From: Neurospora tetraspora
Lineage: Eukaryota > Ascomycota > Sordariomycetes > Sordariales > Sordariaceae
Length of the DNA: 64,000 nucleotides
Reading direction: 5' to 3'
Assembly: GCF_033439725.1 (NCBI RefSeq)
Contig: NW_026944393.1
Coordinates: 1-64,000, forward strand
Shown: positions 31,665 to 44,300 of the stretch, one piece after another
Numbering within the stretch: the stretch's first letter is position 1
How the letters are laid out: each line of letters begins with the position of its first letter
Notes under the pieces: model-generated
The model's input: the letters and a program-made list of their open reading frames with translations, nothing else
The model's database searches: none
What the model was told of the DNA's origin: nothing
Translations under genes and position numbers: made by a program

Positions 31665-34645
31665 ATACGCCCCCGTAGCCCGAAATAGCTTTTAGGGACT
31701 TTTAGTATTATAAATAAATAAATAATTAAACTATAGTATTGATAATTCTTAATTACCCTAAGGAACCTTCCTTACTTCCAAGCCCAGTATCGAAATAAAT
31801 CTGTTGTACTTATCCGCTTTTAGCGGCTTCGTTAAGCCGTTTATAATTATCTCCTCTCTTTTAATATATATAATATTAAATTCCTATACTTCAGTACTCT
31901 TAATAATCTATTTGAACCTGACATTTATATACTTATTCCTTCCAGGTACTTTTCGATTTAATACCCTATCTCTAGTATTCTTACTATCCGTATGAAGTAC
32001 TTTTAATGGCGGTTAAATATAATTAAGCTCTTTTAATATATATGCGATTTATTATAAGGATTTTATTGTTGGGACTAAATTGGTAAATTCTATTTTTATT
32101 ATATTCCTTGTTATAAAGGCCTATTTCTTTAATTTCTAGAATACTGGTCCCCTAGCTAGAAATACCATATATCTACCAATATTATATCGGGTTGTTGGGT
32201 CGTTTACGAAGGAAGTATTTCCGAATGCTTTTAAATTTATGTTTTTTAGTAATATTTTATTTTTAAGAATAATCCCTATATTTACTATCTTTATTAAATA
32301 ACGAAATAGATATTTTATTATTAGTATCGACTTTATTATTAGTTTAGCGTTTGCTTTATATAGTGTCTTGATTGTAAATATAATATTTAGGAGAATCCCT
32401 ATTGGTAAGTAATTTAAATTTCCTATTTTGTTAATATATTTCTTCTATTAATCTAATAATTTATTCCTAGTTTTATAATCCCCGACTTTGACGTCTAACG
32501 GCTATAGAGTATTAATTTTATTTAAATTATTATATTTAAATTTCTTCAAAAGAGCCTTCGTATATTCAGCTTAGCTTATAAAAATAGTTCTTTTTTCCCT
32601 ATTCTGTAAAATATTAAAACCTAAGAAGGTCTTCACTTTTCTTATATATTTAAGCTTGAAATAAATTAACAATTCATTTTTAATATCGAAAATAATTAAT
32701 TTAGAGGGCGCTATAATAAAGAAATTATTAATATAGAATGTTAATAACGCTCTTAGTCCTACGTTATTAAATAGATAAATATCGTTACTAATTAGTTTAA
32801 AGCCTAGGCCCTTTAAAATAGGTAAAAGTATTTTAAATTAGTAAAGAGGTATTTTTCTTTAAATTATATAATACTCTTCGAAGAAGGTAGATTAACCTTA
32901 CTTTTTTATTTCGAGATCCCTTTTCGAGTCTTATTACTTACTTAATATAATATTTCTTTCCTTTTAGTATTACGGCGTTTAGAAATATTATATTAAAATT
33001 AAATTAATAACATTCCAAATTCAGGACTATTATAATAATTAAGAATATTTTTATACTTAGTACATTAACTATTACTACGTATATTTCCTCTATATCCTAA
33101 GATCCCCATTCAAAGTTATTGTAAATTACTTATTTAATACGGGGATCCTTGGGTTTTAAATCGAAATTATCCTTTTTATTACGTATTTATTTTTAAAATA
33201 ATATTTCTAATCCCTTAATATACGGTATTAAATTATAAATTTTCCTCTCTTTTAAAGCTTTAATTTGTTTCTTTATCGTTAATTTCTAATATTCTTCGAA
33301 ATACGCTAATTCTTTAACTTATTAGTAATTTGTAGGGATTCCTAGTTTCGAATTTAAATCGAGGTCGTATACAATTTTTATTAATATTAGATGTAGTAAT
33401 TCAACAGTCTTTTGTAATACCCTTCTCTCTAGTAAATTGTAATAGAAGGTAGGGGTTATTGCATTACTATCCTTATCCTTTTAAATTATACGGTTATTAT
33501 TAATTATTTTTAACTTATCTATTTTATTTTCCGATGTAGGTGCCGCCCGCCTTCGAAGGTTACGTACTATCTTTACCGAAGTTTGCTCTAGTTCTGTTAT
33601 TGTAGGTTCTATCCCCGAAAATACCCGGTATTATTCTGTCGTTAGGGCTTCCGCCCCCGAAGATATTCGAAATTATTCTATTATCGAATTTTCCGGTAAG
33701 CCTTCGTCCCTAAATAAGGGATTAGGTAATAATTATTAGTGTAATTGATTCCGTGATAGTAGGATTGGCTCTTCTTCCTCGAATTCGTATAGATTAACGA
33801 ACGATGATTGAACGAAGGATTTATCGAACGGAAATATTTCGTTAAAGTCCTCCTTATCGCCGGTCTCGTTAAAGTCCTCCTTATTACTATACTCCTCTTC
33901 TATATATTCTTTATCGCCATTAACCCTATGGAATAGCTCCAACATATCTTCCGTACCTTCGAATAATCGGAATAACTCCTCTCTATCATCATTTTATTCT
34001 ACTAAAAGTAAAATATCCGTTTCCGATACCTTTATAGGTATAAGTAATCCTTCCGACGAACCTTGGGATAATATCGGTCCTAGGGATAAATTAGTCGGGC
34101 CTAAAGAAGGACTAGTCGGGCCTAGAAAAAGACTAGTCAATCCTAAAACTAGACTCGCCGGGCCTAAAAGTAATATTATTAAGCTATTAAATAAGAGAAT
34201 AGAATTCGTAGAAATAGGTACCGGTATAATATTTAGTAATAGTATAAGTAGAATTAGTATATTAAGTTAAGGGTTTTCTTTAATACTTAGAATTATTTCG
34301 GGTATTAAGTCTTTCGTTACTATTAACGTTAACGGTTTTTCCTTTAGCTAATTATTAATTACCGTTATCTATACATTTTTCTTACTTTATAGCACTTCCT
34401 CTACCTACTCAATCAAATAATTTAAGAATATAACCGTATAATTAAACTTTTTTTCTACTAGGCTCTCTTTTAGTAATAATTCGAAGAATCTCAATATATT
34501 AGCCTTAATTAGTTGCTTCGTCGTAAGATCCTAAATAAAAAAAATTTATTTATTTAGGTTTCCGTAGCTTACTAGATAACTATATGTCGCCTATTCTACG
34601 AACCTATTTCCTTAGATACGTCTTTCCTTCTTAATATAGTAATAT

Positions 34646-34817
34646 TGTTGGAAGTCCATGCCCTGGGCCGCCCATTCACCGGCTTTGCCCATTCACTGGG
34701 CCGTTCCATTACCGGCACTCCCTTCCAGGTATTTAGGCTGCCCTGGTTTCCGTTTCTCCTCTTCCGTTAGACAACCACAATCAAGCCCTTTTCGTTGTCG
34801 CCTTCCAGCCTCCATCA
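34646..34817 (+). repeat. Solo LTR, family A copy A2, target duplication AATAT
   Basis: TGTTGGAAGTCC ... CTCCATCA with the exact duplication AATAT (34641-34645, 34818-34822). It lies inside Copia K, which resumes on both sides. It is un-RIPed in a RIPed host element. Confidence 0.9.
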
Positions 34818-36214
34818 AATATCGGCTAAGGAAAGTATACGTCGATTTCGGCCCTAGTGGTTATAGCGACGGTTGAGGAAATTATTATTATTTTCGTCGT
34901 TAATATTATTACGGCTATAATTAACCGGGATTTAGCGTTAGCAATCCGGTACTATATTTTAGCGCTAATTAGAAGAATTGCCCTCGGTAAGTATAAAATA
35001 TAGCTGGTTGCGGCTACTACTGGTATTTCTATGACCATAATTATTATAATTATAATTATTACGACCGCGGTTGCGGGGGCGCTTATACGGACTGCTACGT
35101 TTACGAGGACTGTCGTTTGTAGAATTAGGGCTAGAAATACGACGAGGACCGTTGCTATGTTGACTACTACTGCTACGACTACTATTGCTATGACGACTAT
35201 TACTGCTATAACGACTACTATTGCCTTAGCTACTAGTAGGGCCGCTAGGATGACCACTACCAGCCTGGGCAGTACTAGCCTGGGTACTAGGATGACTACT
35301 AGGATGACTATTCCTTTTTGAAGTATATAATAGTATTGGCTGCCATGGATTCGGGTTATGCACCCGTTGAAGGGGAGGAGGATTACGGGTAATAGAGCGC
35401 TCGAGAATTTCCAAGTCTATATTGTTTTGGATAATTTGTGGAATAATAAGTTCGAGGGGGAGTTCTTTAAATATTCTCCTGTTTACTTCGATAAACAATA
35501 TATAGAATATAAGACTATTGAATATATTACGGTATTCGGTCTTCGTATTTTCGTCCTTTTTTTTTTAGCCAAGTTAATACCCGGACTACGACCTTTATGT
35601 AATTCTCTTTCGGACTTAATTACTTTACAAGCTATAATACCTAAGTCGATAATAATGGTTTTTAGACAAAAAAAAAGGCAGATCCTCTTATTTTCCGAAA
35701 GTAATTTAATAGTTAATATATAGTATAATACAAATGAAGATTTCCTAGAAGAAATATGTATTGATCTACGGTTTAATTAATATTTTAAAAGTTTTACAGT
35801 CGCTAGGGTCGTTGTAGTCGAATTCTAGAAGTTAGGGGTAGTCTTTAAATATAATAACGAGGTAAGTGTATAGTTTGTGATATAAGAATTTATTCTTTTG
35901 GGATTTATAAGTACTTTTAGCGTATATACGAAGGCGACGAAATTTCGACATTCGAATATCGATGCTAGGTACGGCCTATTTAACAACCTAGTTAGTAAAT
36001 TAATTGGAATAGTACGCGAATATATACTAACGAATATTTTAATAGATTTCGTTAATAACCTCCTTAATATCTTCCCGGGGAACAAACTATATAGTACTTA
36101 CCTCCGTTTCTATAACATCTATATTAATAGGGTTATATTCGAATCGAGAGGGTATACCTAATACCTTTAATTCCCTCAGATTAGCGCGGGTAGGGTTAAA
36201 GAAGTATTTAAAAA

Positions 36215-36879
36215 GAGACGTACTCGGCGGCAGTGTCAAAAATTATCCGGGCGGTGTACACTGCCCGTATAGCTATATTAACCCTCATATTCTTAGGCGG
36301 GCAGTGATTCCGCAGTGGGCTCTGCCATCGAGGTGCAAGAACTAAATGGATTACCCTCATCGTCAAACTCGTTAGATTAGTCAAATCCTTTCAGTTTGCC
36401 TCAAACAACGAGCTTCTTACTCTTTAAATTGCCGCCTCCTTAAGCAATTACCTTACTCTATCAAGCTCTAAAGCGAATAGCTTACCCGCAAAAATCGTAC
36501 TATAGTACGTTCGTTAGCACCCCCAGCGGTAATTACAAGCAGGAGGACTATTAAACCTTCAAAAAAGAAGTTCGGAAAATAAGAAGGAGACTGGGTGGGT
36601 AGATAGATTACTTAGACTTCGATTGTTATACGTATAAATATATAACTATTTGGATTTGCACGTTTCAGCTAGTATACACAACCCTCAATACTATTAAGCT
36701 ATTACTTAGTTACTAGTTTTTATACTAGAATACTGTAAAAACCTTCAATACTACGGGTAATATCACAGGGTTAGAGATTACTATAGTACTGCCCGCGTAG
36801 GAATTCTAGGGTTGATGTGGCTATACGGGCAGTGCACACTGCCTGGATAACTTTTGACACTGCCCGCCGAGTATCTCTC
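36215..36879 (+). mobile_element. M2: complete TIR element, about 660 bp
   Basis: Inverted terminal repeats of about 100 bp. The left end reads TACTCGGCGGCAGTGTCAAA and the right end complements to TACTCGGCGGGCAGTGTCAA. Each repeat holds a GGGC(A/G)GTGTACACTGCC-type palindrome. The inner limit could also be 36223-36871 with TA at each side; the flanks show no perfect 8-bp repeat. The interior matches M1 (inverted) and M3. No transposase is encoded. Confidence 0.82.
36249..36266. repeat. Palindrome in M2 left terminus
   Basis: GGGCGGTGTACACTGCCC, one mismatch from the perfect palindrome of M3. The right-terminal partner is GGGCAGTGCACACTGCCT at 36827-36844. Confidence 0.85.
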
Positions 36880-38625
36880 TAAAAAACCTCTCTTCGAGTG
36901 GGCGTTAATTAGGGTCGTTGATAATTGGCACCCCGAATCTGTTAGGACCTTAACTAGAACCTTAACTATAACCTCATAACTAACGATTGCTACTAGGTAA
37001 TTGAAGTAAAGATTAAGCGCTATGGTGAGGGCCGCTATGCTGAAATTGACCGCTATACTAAAATTGACCGCTATATTGAAAACTATCATATGGTTGACCA
37101 TAATCATTATAACCACCATATTAAAATTAACCGCCATACTGAAAACCGCTATGTTAAGGACTATATTCATAACCGCCATATTGAGGACCGCTATATAGAT
37201 TACCATATTCAATATATAGGCTACTATATATATCAAATAAATTGCCATATTCGTTATATTGGAAATTACTACCCTACGCCTAGTAAGGCTAGCCTAATTA
37301 GGGAAACCAGCCTTAGGAAGAACCTTAGGAACCCTACGGCATATTACTACTACTATACGCACGACTACCATACTAAGTACCAGACCGTAACTAAGATTAG
37401 GTATTGTATTAGGATTAGGAATTATATTAAGACTAGGTACTACGCTAAATATAAATTTTATTAGTAAAATTAGTACCAAAAATAATTTCGAACCCCCATA
37501 CCGAATAGTCGTCATCTCCCGTATATTTAATATAATTAATATAAACCTTATTAAAATCTCTACCGGTAGTACGAACGGAAATTACATTAATAATAATAAT
37601 AAATATAAATAAACGAATATTAATACGAAGAATTTATAATCTAATAATAGCAATAGTAAGTATAAATAAATTAATTATAACCGGTAGGGTAATTAGAATT
37701 ATTTTCTACCGACTTATTTGTTACCGCCTATCTTTATTTTATTACTTCAATTATTAAATTGTAGCTAGCAAATCGTCGAGTCCTATATGTAACGAATCTT
37801 CGGTAGCGCTAATAACGATCTAAGTATCTCGTAGAAGGTTTTTCGATTATTAGCTTTATAAATATTATCCTCGGGGTATTACTTCGACCGTAAAAACTTT
37901 AGGGGGGAGGTATAGCACCTTAACCTCGACCTCAAAAACTTTGGGGATGAATAATACCTTGACCGCGAAAACTTTAGGGGGGAGGTATAATACTTCGACC
38001 TTAATAACCTTAGGGAATGAATTGGCCTTAGGGAACGAATTAGTCTCGGAATCCCTAGAGTATAAATTAACCTTAAGCTTATCCTTATCTTTATCCTAAT
38101 CGTATATTGCCTATAGGTTGTCCTTATAGGGTGTAAATATGCCCCGTTATTATTATTAAATATTGTAACGGCTATATAATATTACGTTTATTAGGTATAT
38201 CTAATTTTTTTTAAAGGGGATTAGTCGATACGATCGCGGCAGATTTAATATAACGTCCTAATTATTTTATAGGTACGGTCCGATTATTGCTAATATAGGG
38301 TGACGAAGTATAGCGATATTAAATGAAGTTAAATAATATAATAAATAATATATAATTAGAATTTACTTATTTGATCCTATCCTTAAGGGATTTGTAAATA
38401 GTTAATAATAGTACGCTAGGAATTGACTGCTGGTATATTATTTTTAATAAATACTTTAGGGCGGGGGTTATCGAAGTCGCTAAATTCGTCGTCATTGCCT
38501 TCGTTTGGTAGCGGTAAACGCTCGCTACCATCGTTATCGTCGTTATCGGCGAAGGGTTTATTATTCCGGCCTTTCTAGGCCGAAGAAGCGCTATAGGCGC
38601 CCGCTCTACCCTTGCCAAGCATCTA

Positions 38626-39231
38626 GATAGAAATTAGTCGATAATAATTAATAATATATATATATAAATATATATTCACGGTAAAGGCAAACTAATACTC
38701 GCTAGGAAGCATGCGACAAGAAGGCTTACGACAGAAGCGCAATAGAAGAAGATCTTGTAATAGAGGAAGGTCTTACGACTTGCGACAAAAGAAGGTCTAT
38801 AGTAAAAATACTAGCGACGAATTACCGTAATTAAAAGCTCGACGTTGATCTGGCTTACTATACGCAATAGTTTAATTACGCACTTATCTTTTTAGTTCGA
38901 GAAAAAATTATAAGAAGGAAATTAGAAGGAGGGGAGAAAAATTAGGTAGTAGCGAATTACTAAAAGTTTAAAGGTAGTAAATAGGATTCTAAATTCCGTT
39001 CGAAATTTGTAATTGTACTAGCGGAGCGCGGGGTCTTCTACCGCCTTCCATTCTACGCTAGTACCTTAAAGAATCTATATATTTGTAGTAAAAGAAATTA
39101 AATAAAATAACGGGGTAATATTCGATAATACTAATAAATAGCGATAATATTGATATTAGTAATAGTATTAATAGTATTTTATTTATTTACCCACTTAATC
39201 GAAAGCTTTAAGTAGGTTTAGGCTATAGTAA
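38626..39231. other. Probable 5' part of Copia K, unassigned
   Basis: This lies upstream (minus strand) of the gag-like start. It has Gln/Lys-codon-like GACAAGAAGG repeats near 38710-38800, then AT-rich debris. No LTR of the K type is visible. RIP is moderate. Confidence 0.35.
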
Positions 39232-39380
39232 TATCACGGAGTAGGGCGTGCACTGCCCACTAGGTAATACCAGCAAAAGATGGAACGATGTTCTGTTCGC
39301 TAGACAGAACTCGAATGCACGCACTATATAGATAGGACAACACATGTCACAGCTTAGGCATCTGAACTTGCCCTGTGACA
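39232..39380 (-). repeat. Solo LTR P, target duplication AGTAA
   Basis: 149 bp. The minus strand reads TGTCACAGGGCAAG ... CTCCGTGATA, with the exact duplication AGTAA (39227-39231, 39381-39385). Its ends resemble the Gypsy C LTR ends (TATCACAGGG ... CCGTGATA), which suggests a related Gypsy family. No RIP to speak of. Confidence 0.88.
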
Positions 39381-39385
39381 AGTAA

Positions 39386-41096
39386 GTATAATTTTAGTAA
39401 GGGACGGATAATAGGGCGACCAATAAAATTGATTAAGTAAATAACTAAATCAATTAGCTCTTAGCCCCGCACTATTACAACCCCTATATTCCCGCGCTAT
39501 AAATTCACACTATCTACTTTAGGACTTATATATCTTGGTGAATCTAAATATTATACTTTACCGAAAGGTAAATAAAAATATAGAAAATATAAGACTACTA
39601 AAATAGCAACGAAAATAAAATAATAACGTACCATACCCTCTAGTGGGGTAGGGAAGCTAAATATTACCATCGTTATACTATATAGCGCATATACGTTTAC
39701 TCCCTCTAATTTAAAATATATATAAATATACTTCGTATTATTTAGTATCAATATAAAATAAAATATACGGCAATAGAATTATAATCCCTACAAATACTTC
39801 TCTACATTTATAAAGTATCGTACTTGTAAATTTCACCTCTACTAAATTTTCTCCTCTAATAAACTCTCCCCTTTACTTTTTTATTAAACTCTTTTTTATA
39901 TAATTAACCGAACTCTTCCCTTATTTTTCCATTTAAATTCGTTATATTAAAATACCCGGCCTACGAACACCTAAGCATTTTACTCGCGCGGGCACAAGCC
40001 CTATTCGGCTTAACCTCAACGAAATACCATTTAGAGTCGGCTATAACAATTATAGTATACCTTGTAATATCCCTAATTTATTAGACTACTAAGAATAATA
40101 TCAAAAATTACCAAATTATACCGATTTTTATACCCCGCTATTCAATAATAATACGGTTATGTCTAGTACTAAGAATAACGAAAATAATAATAGTTACGGT
40201 AACGACGAGGAAAATAATAATAAGAAGCATAAAAGTGAAGGGATATTTAAAAGTAATTTACTTTATTTTTAATTTATTGCTAATTCAATATAGGCGCTAT
40301 CAATTAGAATGATATACTCTAAATTAGATTCGCAAACTTAATAATCGATAATAAAAATTAAAATAGTCTCGGACACCGGTGCAATGCTGGATCCCTAGTT
40401 CAAGCAACGCGCGCTGTATATTAAAGCGTGCTCGAAATCCGAATCACGTAAGCAAAGTTAAATCCGAATCTTTTTCGTAATACCATGCCTCCCCGGCTAA
40501 ACCCGGGCCGGCTTATACGCTAGGGATTTTAATTACCAATAAAAAACTATATTTTAATTAGAGAGAAAATTATTATTATACGTATATATATAATTTCTAG
40601 CTAAACTAAATAATATCCAAGTTGCTGGGTTGTATTAGTGCTGGCTGGAATGCTCGTAATGCCCGGGCCGGGCTCGGAAGTAGTGATGCCTGGTGCCCGG
40701 GTCCTTGATGTTTAAACGGCCGGGATTGGGAGTTTTGTTAACAACTTTCTTACCTCGTTAGCGGCCCTTATAACAAATGTACGGTTAGAGGTTATTTATA
40801 GGGCGCTCAAATTAAAAGACTCGTTAAATATAAGACCCTATAAGGTCTTAATTCGAGAGTAGGCTATATATATAAAAACCTAATTTAAGAATCATTCTTC
40901 GAAATATCTAGTACGGCTATATCGAATATAGAACCCTACAATTTATATATATTATAATAGTATATATAACTATTAAGGGGAATTATATCCTCTTGTATTA
41001 GGTATTTCTATATAATATAAAGTCTTGTATACTTTGGAATATTGGGACGACATTTCAGAATTTTTCTTAGTCTTCTTAGTTAAGAAAGTAGTAAAG
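39386..41096. other. Unassigned region with a plus-strand coding relic
   Basis: 39386-39840 is AT-rich with nothing recognised. A CT-rich tract (39835-39900) precedes a plus-strand protein-like frame at about 39960-40260. That frame has an Asn/Lys/Glu-rich end and a few stops, then SDTGAMLDP near 40375-40400, reminiscent of an aspartic protease active site (DTGA). A GC-rich patch free of RIP lies at 40620-40730. The far right (40900-41096) should belong to the Helitron. Confidence 0.4.
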
Positions 41097-41101
41097 CTTA
41101 A

Positions 41102-41364
41102 TATCACGGGGCGAGAGGGCACCGTTGGGGGTAGGGTAAGATATGCGTTGTTGTACGAAGGAGAGAAAGGGAAGTGTGCGTAGAGGATTAGCTATATAGG
41201 CGAGAGTTTAAGCAAGTTAGTCTATATGCGCGTACGTAAGATTGTACGTGATTAGAATATGTGACTAGTGCGTGAGTGTATAGCTCTAGGCTATAGCACC
41301 GGCTCTAGTATAGCACATGTGCAGTCAGTGTAGTGTAATTACACCACAGGCTAGCCCTATGATA
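41102..41364 (-). repeat. Solo LTR, family C, target duplication CTTAA
   Basis: A 263-bp sister of the Gypsy C LTRs, flanked by the exact repeat CTTAA (41097-41101, 41365-41369). It is inserted in the Helitron. Both ends are lightly mutated, whereas the middle (about 41190-41260) carries heavy RIP; see findings. Confidence 0.92.
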
Positions 41365-44300
41365 CTTAATATACTAATCAAATTTAACGAATGTAATAAA
41401 GGGGTTACCTTTAGGGTATTATTTATCGTATATATTTCGATTAAGGAAGTTGGAATCCCAAATGATATTAAAGATAGTACTTAAAATACCGTTAATTAAG
41501 TGAATTTTGATCTATAGATTCTTTATAAGTATAACCCTACTACTTATTATTAATGGGAAGTTAAATTGTAAGTTATTAATTTTAGTAGGGTCTACGTCTT
41601 TAGTATTACTTCCTTCGTATTTAGTCGGGAATATAAAGTATAATTAGTTTAATACTTCTATATATTCGATATTATAAGTAGCTACATTACTACGCTTTAG
41701 GTAAATTCGAAGTATGTTATTAAATTTAGCCTACTGTTCTAACAATAATAGTACCTTTATTCAAATATATAATAATTGCTAATATTAATAAATAGATAAA
41801 TTATTTCGTAATCCTTCGAATATATTTTTAAATAGGGCTTGATTATCGCCCTATTAATAAATAATCTAGTATACCTCGACGGTTTTATCAAAAGTATAGT
41901 AATAATTACGGGGGATAGATTCGAATACCGGTAGGATTTGGGTATTGTAAAAAAGGGTTTTCTACTTAACGGGCGTTAGTTAGTAGAAATTATTAAATAG
42001 AAGAATATTCCCTCTATTAAATAATTAATTTTAGTATTTAGGAAAGGCTTATTAAAATCGTTAGTTAATAAAATTGAATATTCGAAGTCCTAGTATTAAC
42101 TTTTTATTAATAATAAAATATTAAAATAGCTGTAGTCTAATTTATAATTAAATAAGGTTAATACTTTCTAGAGTTATAATAGTTTACTTAAGATTATTCG
42201 GATTACTTTTTTTCGGATGGATAGGGAATTTAAATAAAAGATATAAAATCTAGCTATTAATATTCTTAGCCGCTACCTTAATTGGGGTACTACGAATAAC
42301 GGGTGAACTTTTATAACGTGCTATAGCTATTTAATCGAATTTAAAAGATAGAATTTAGATTAAATATAATTTCTTAGTACTTTCATAGTTATTTACCTAA
42401 GGGTAATTGTAGGATACGAAGAAACTATTGAATATTACTATTATAATTAAGAATAGATTGATAATAATTAATAAATTAATTAAAAATAACCTTTTATATT
42501 AGATTGAGATTGTCAACAGTAGAGGAAGTAATAGTAGCGGTATCAGCTATAATTTGGGGATTGTTGGCTTTTAGGTTGCGTTAATAATCCCGTGTTAATA
42601 GCCGTAATTTCTAAAAATTTAAGTGTATAAATTAATCATATAGAATATTTTATTCTTTAAAATTGAATATCCTAAAACTTTAATTATTAATACGTTAATA
42701 ATATAGAAGGTTTTTGGCTAATACTTACTATAACTCTCTTTGCCTTTCTTCTTCGGAAGGAATTTCGAACTTATTATTAAGTTCCTTATCGGGTAGGTTA
42801 CTATAGTATTTATTAGAGTATTTATATTCCTTTATATAAGTTAAATATACATTAGAATATAATTCCTATTCCCATCGCATACTATTATAATATATAATAC
42901 TAAATAGATTTATTTAGGTATAATAAGGATAATATAATATTAACTTAACCTTATATTAATTTTCGTATTTAGAATCCTCTCCTAATTTATAAATTGGGTA
43001 ATAATTAAGAACCCTCTTTTTAGTATAATCTCTTAAACGACGGTTATTGGAAATATCGAATGGAATAAACTATTCGAAGTAATTAATATTTTTAAAATTT
43101 ATTAGGCGAAATAAGTATTTAGTATACCGACTACGTATTTAAATTTTTTGACTACCCTATCCAATAACTATATTAGCGCTACGTCCTAGTATCCTATTAA
43201 GATAATGATAATTTATATCGATAATAATATAAGTATTTTAATTTAAAGGTAACTTAAAAAGGAAATGATAATTTCTTAGATTAATTATTTATATTTAGTA
43301 ATGAGTTAGTTCATTATCTTTACAGCAAATAAAACGATATAATGTTTAAATGTAATTATAGCAAGGACTTTTTGAGTAATTTATTAAAAAGACTGTAATT
43401 ATTCCTCCGCCTTCGAATAGTATTTGATAATATAATTAATAATAGCGTTATAATTGGTATATAGTTGGATATTTATATTAGTACGCTATATTAGGGTAAT
43501 AGTGCGGTCATGGTTATTTATACGGTTATTATTTCTTTCTCCATTATATAATTAATATTCTGGATTGAAATTACGTATAAAGTATATATCCGGATAGTGA
43601 TTCCTAGGAAAGTGAAAACGATAGACTGAAAATATCGGATCCTTAGGACGAAGAGTACTTTAGTTAGACCGTTTAATACGAAGATAATAGGTATTTATAT
43701 ATTAGTTATATTGTTATATTCGGTTAATTATACCTAATAGGAGATTAAAGGTAGGCGGGTATTAGCCTTCTTTATTATTAATAATAATAAATAGAGGATC
43801 ACCTTCATTTTATTAATTAATTCGTTTTAACTCCGGGTTAAAGGCAGTAACGTAATAACCCTATAGTTTTATAAATTCCCGTCGAGTATTTTAGTTGGTT
43901 AATTTAAGTACCTTGATATATAGTACTTAATAAATATTATGGTTATAGTTACTTTTTCGTGCTTGGAATTTAATACGGTACTATTAGTTTTTAATTTTGA
44001 ATTTGGGAATTAAAATAGGCTCCTTAAATAATTCGAACCGTTTTTCGAAGTAGTATGCGGCGATATAGGTTTGTTTTTGAGGTTTCGTTTCGTAATCCTT
44101 TTTTTGTCTTCTTTAAAATTAGCTTCCTATTCTTTATAATTGGGTATATACCTAGTAAGACTATTCTAGTATGAATCGGTCGTACTAGATGTTATAAATA
44201 TAATTAGTATACCCAATGCTTTAATATAAGTACGTAATTTACAATTCTTTTATATTTAATACGGCTGTATGCCCTATATAATATTACAGAATTTAATAAC

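Larger units (their letters stand above)
31492..38625 (-). mobile_element. Copia element K, incomplete, interrupted by LTR A2 and M2
   Basis: The 3' LTR is 31492-31664 (minus strand TGTCGGG ... CTATGACA). The polypurine tract is at 31667-31675 (complement of cgcccccgt). On the minus strand, Copia RNase H is at about 31700-32400 and reverse transcriptase at about 32550-33100, with the YVD-type active site near 32715. An acidic linker lies at about 33700-34100, and a long gag-like region at about 34950-38620. No 5' LTR was found. RIP is strong with many breaks. Copia L (53310 on) shares the RNase H, RT and linker parts. Confidence 0.75.
34950..38625 (-). pseudogene. Copia K gag-like region with low-complexity repeats
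   Basis: The minus-strand frames start near 38620 with a Ser/Ala/Gly then Asp/Glu-rich segment (38470-38620). Next come Pro/Gln/Gly-rich repeats (37880-38060), a Tyr/Gly/Gln/Ser-rich segment with QYSG- and QYGG-type repeats (36950-37330), a Leu/Ile-rich block ending in NPNPWQ (35330-35500), and an Asn/Ser-rich tract (35040-35230). Gag of this type is RNA-binding and often low in complexity. I assign it to Copia K by position and strand. It is RIP-mutated and broken many times; M2 is inserted in it. Confidence 0.55.

Noticed and set aside
34952-35321. Ile/Val and Thr/Ser-rich open frames on both strands
   Set aside because: These are readings of an Asn/Ser-rich repeat tract in the Copia K gag-like region; trinucleotide bias makes open frames by chance.
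36781-37248. Minus-strand open frame of 155 codons, very hydrophobic
   Set aside because: It starts inside the M2 terminus and reads repeats of another frame. The adjacent minus-strand frame rich in Tyr/Gly/Gln fits the Copia K gag region better.
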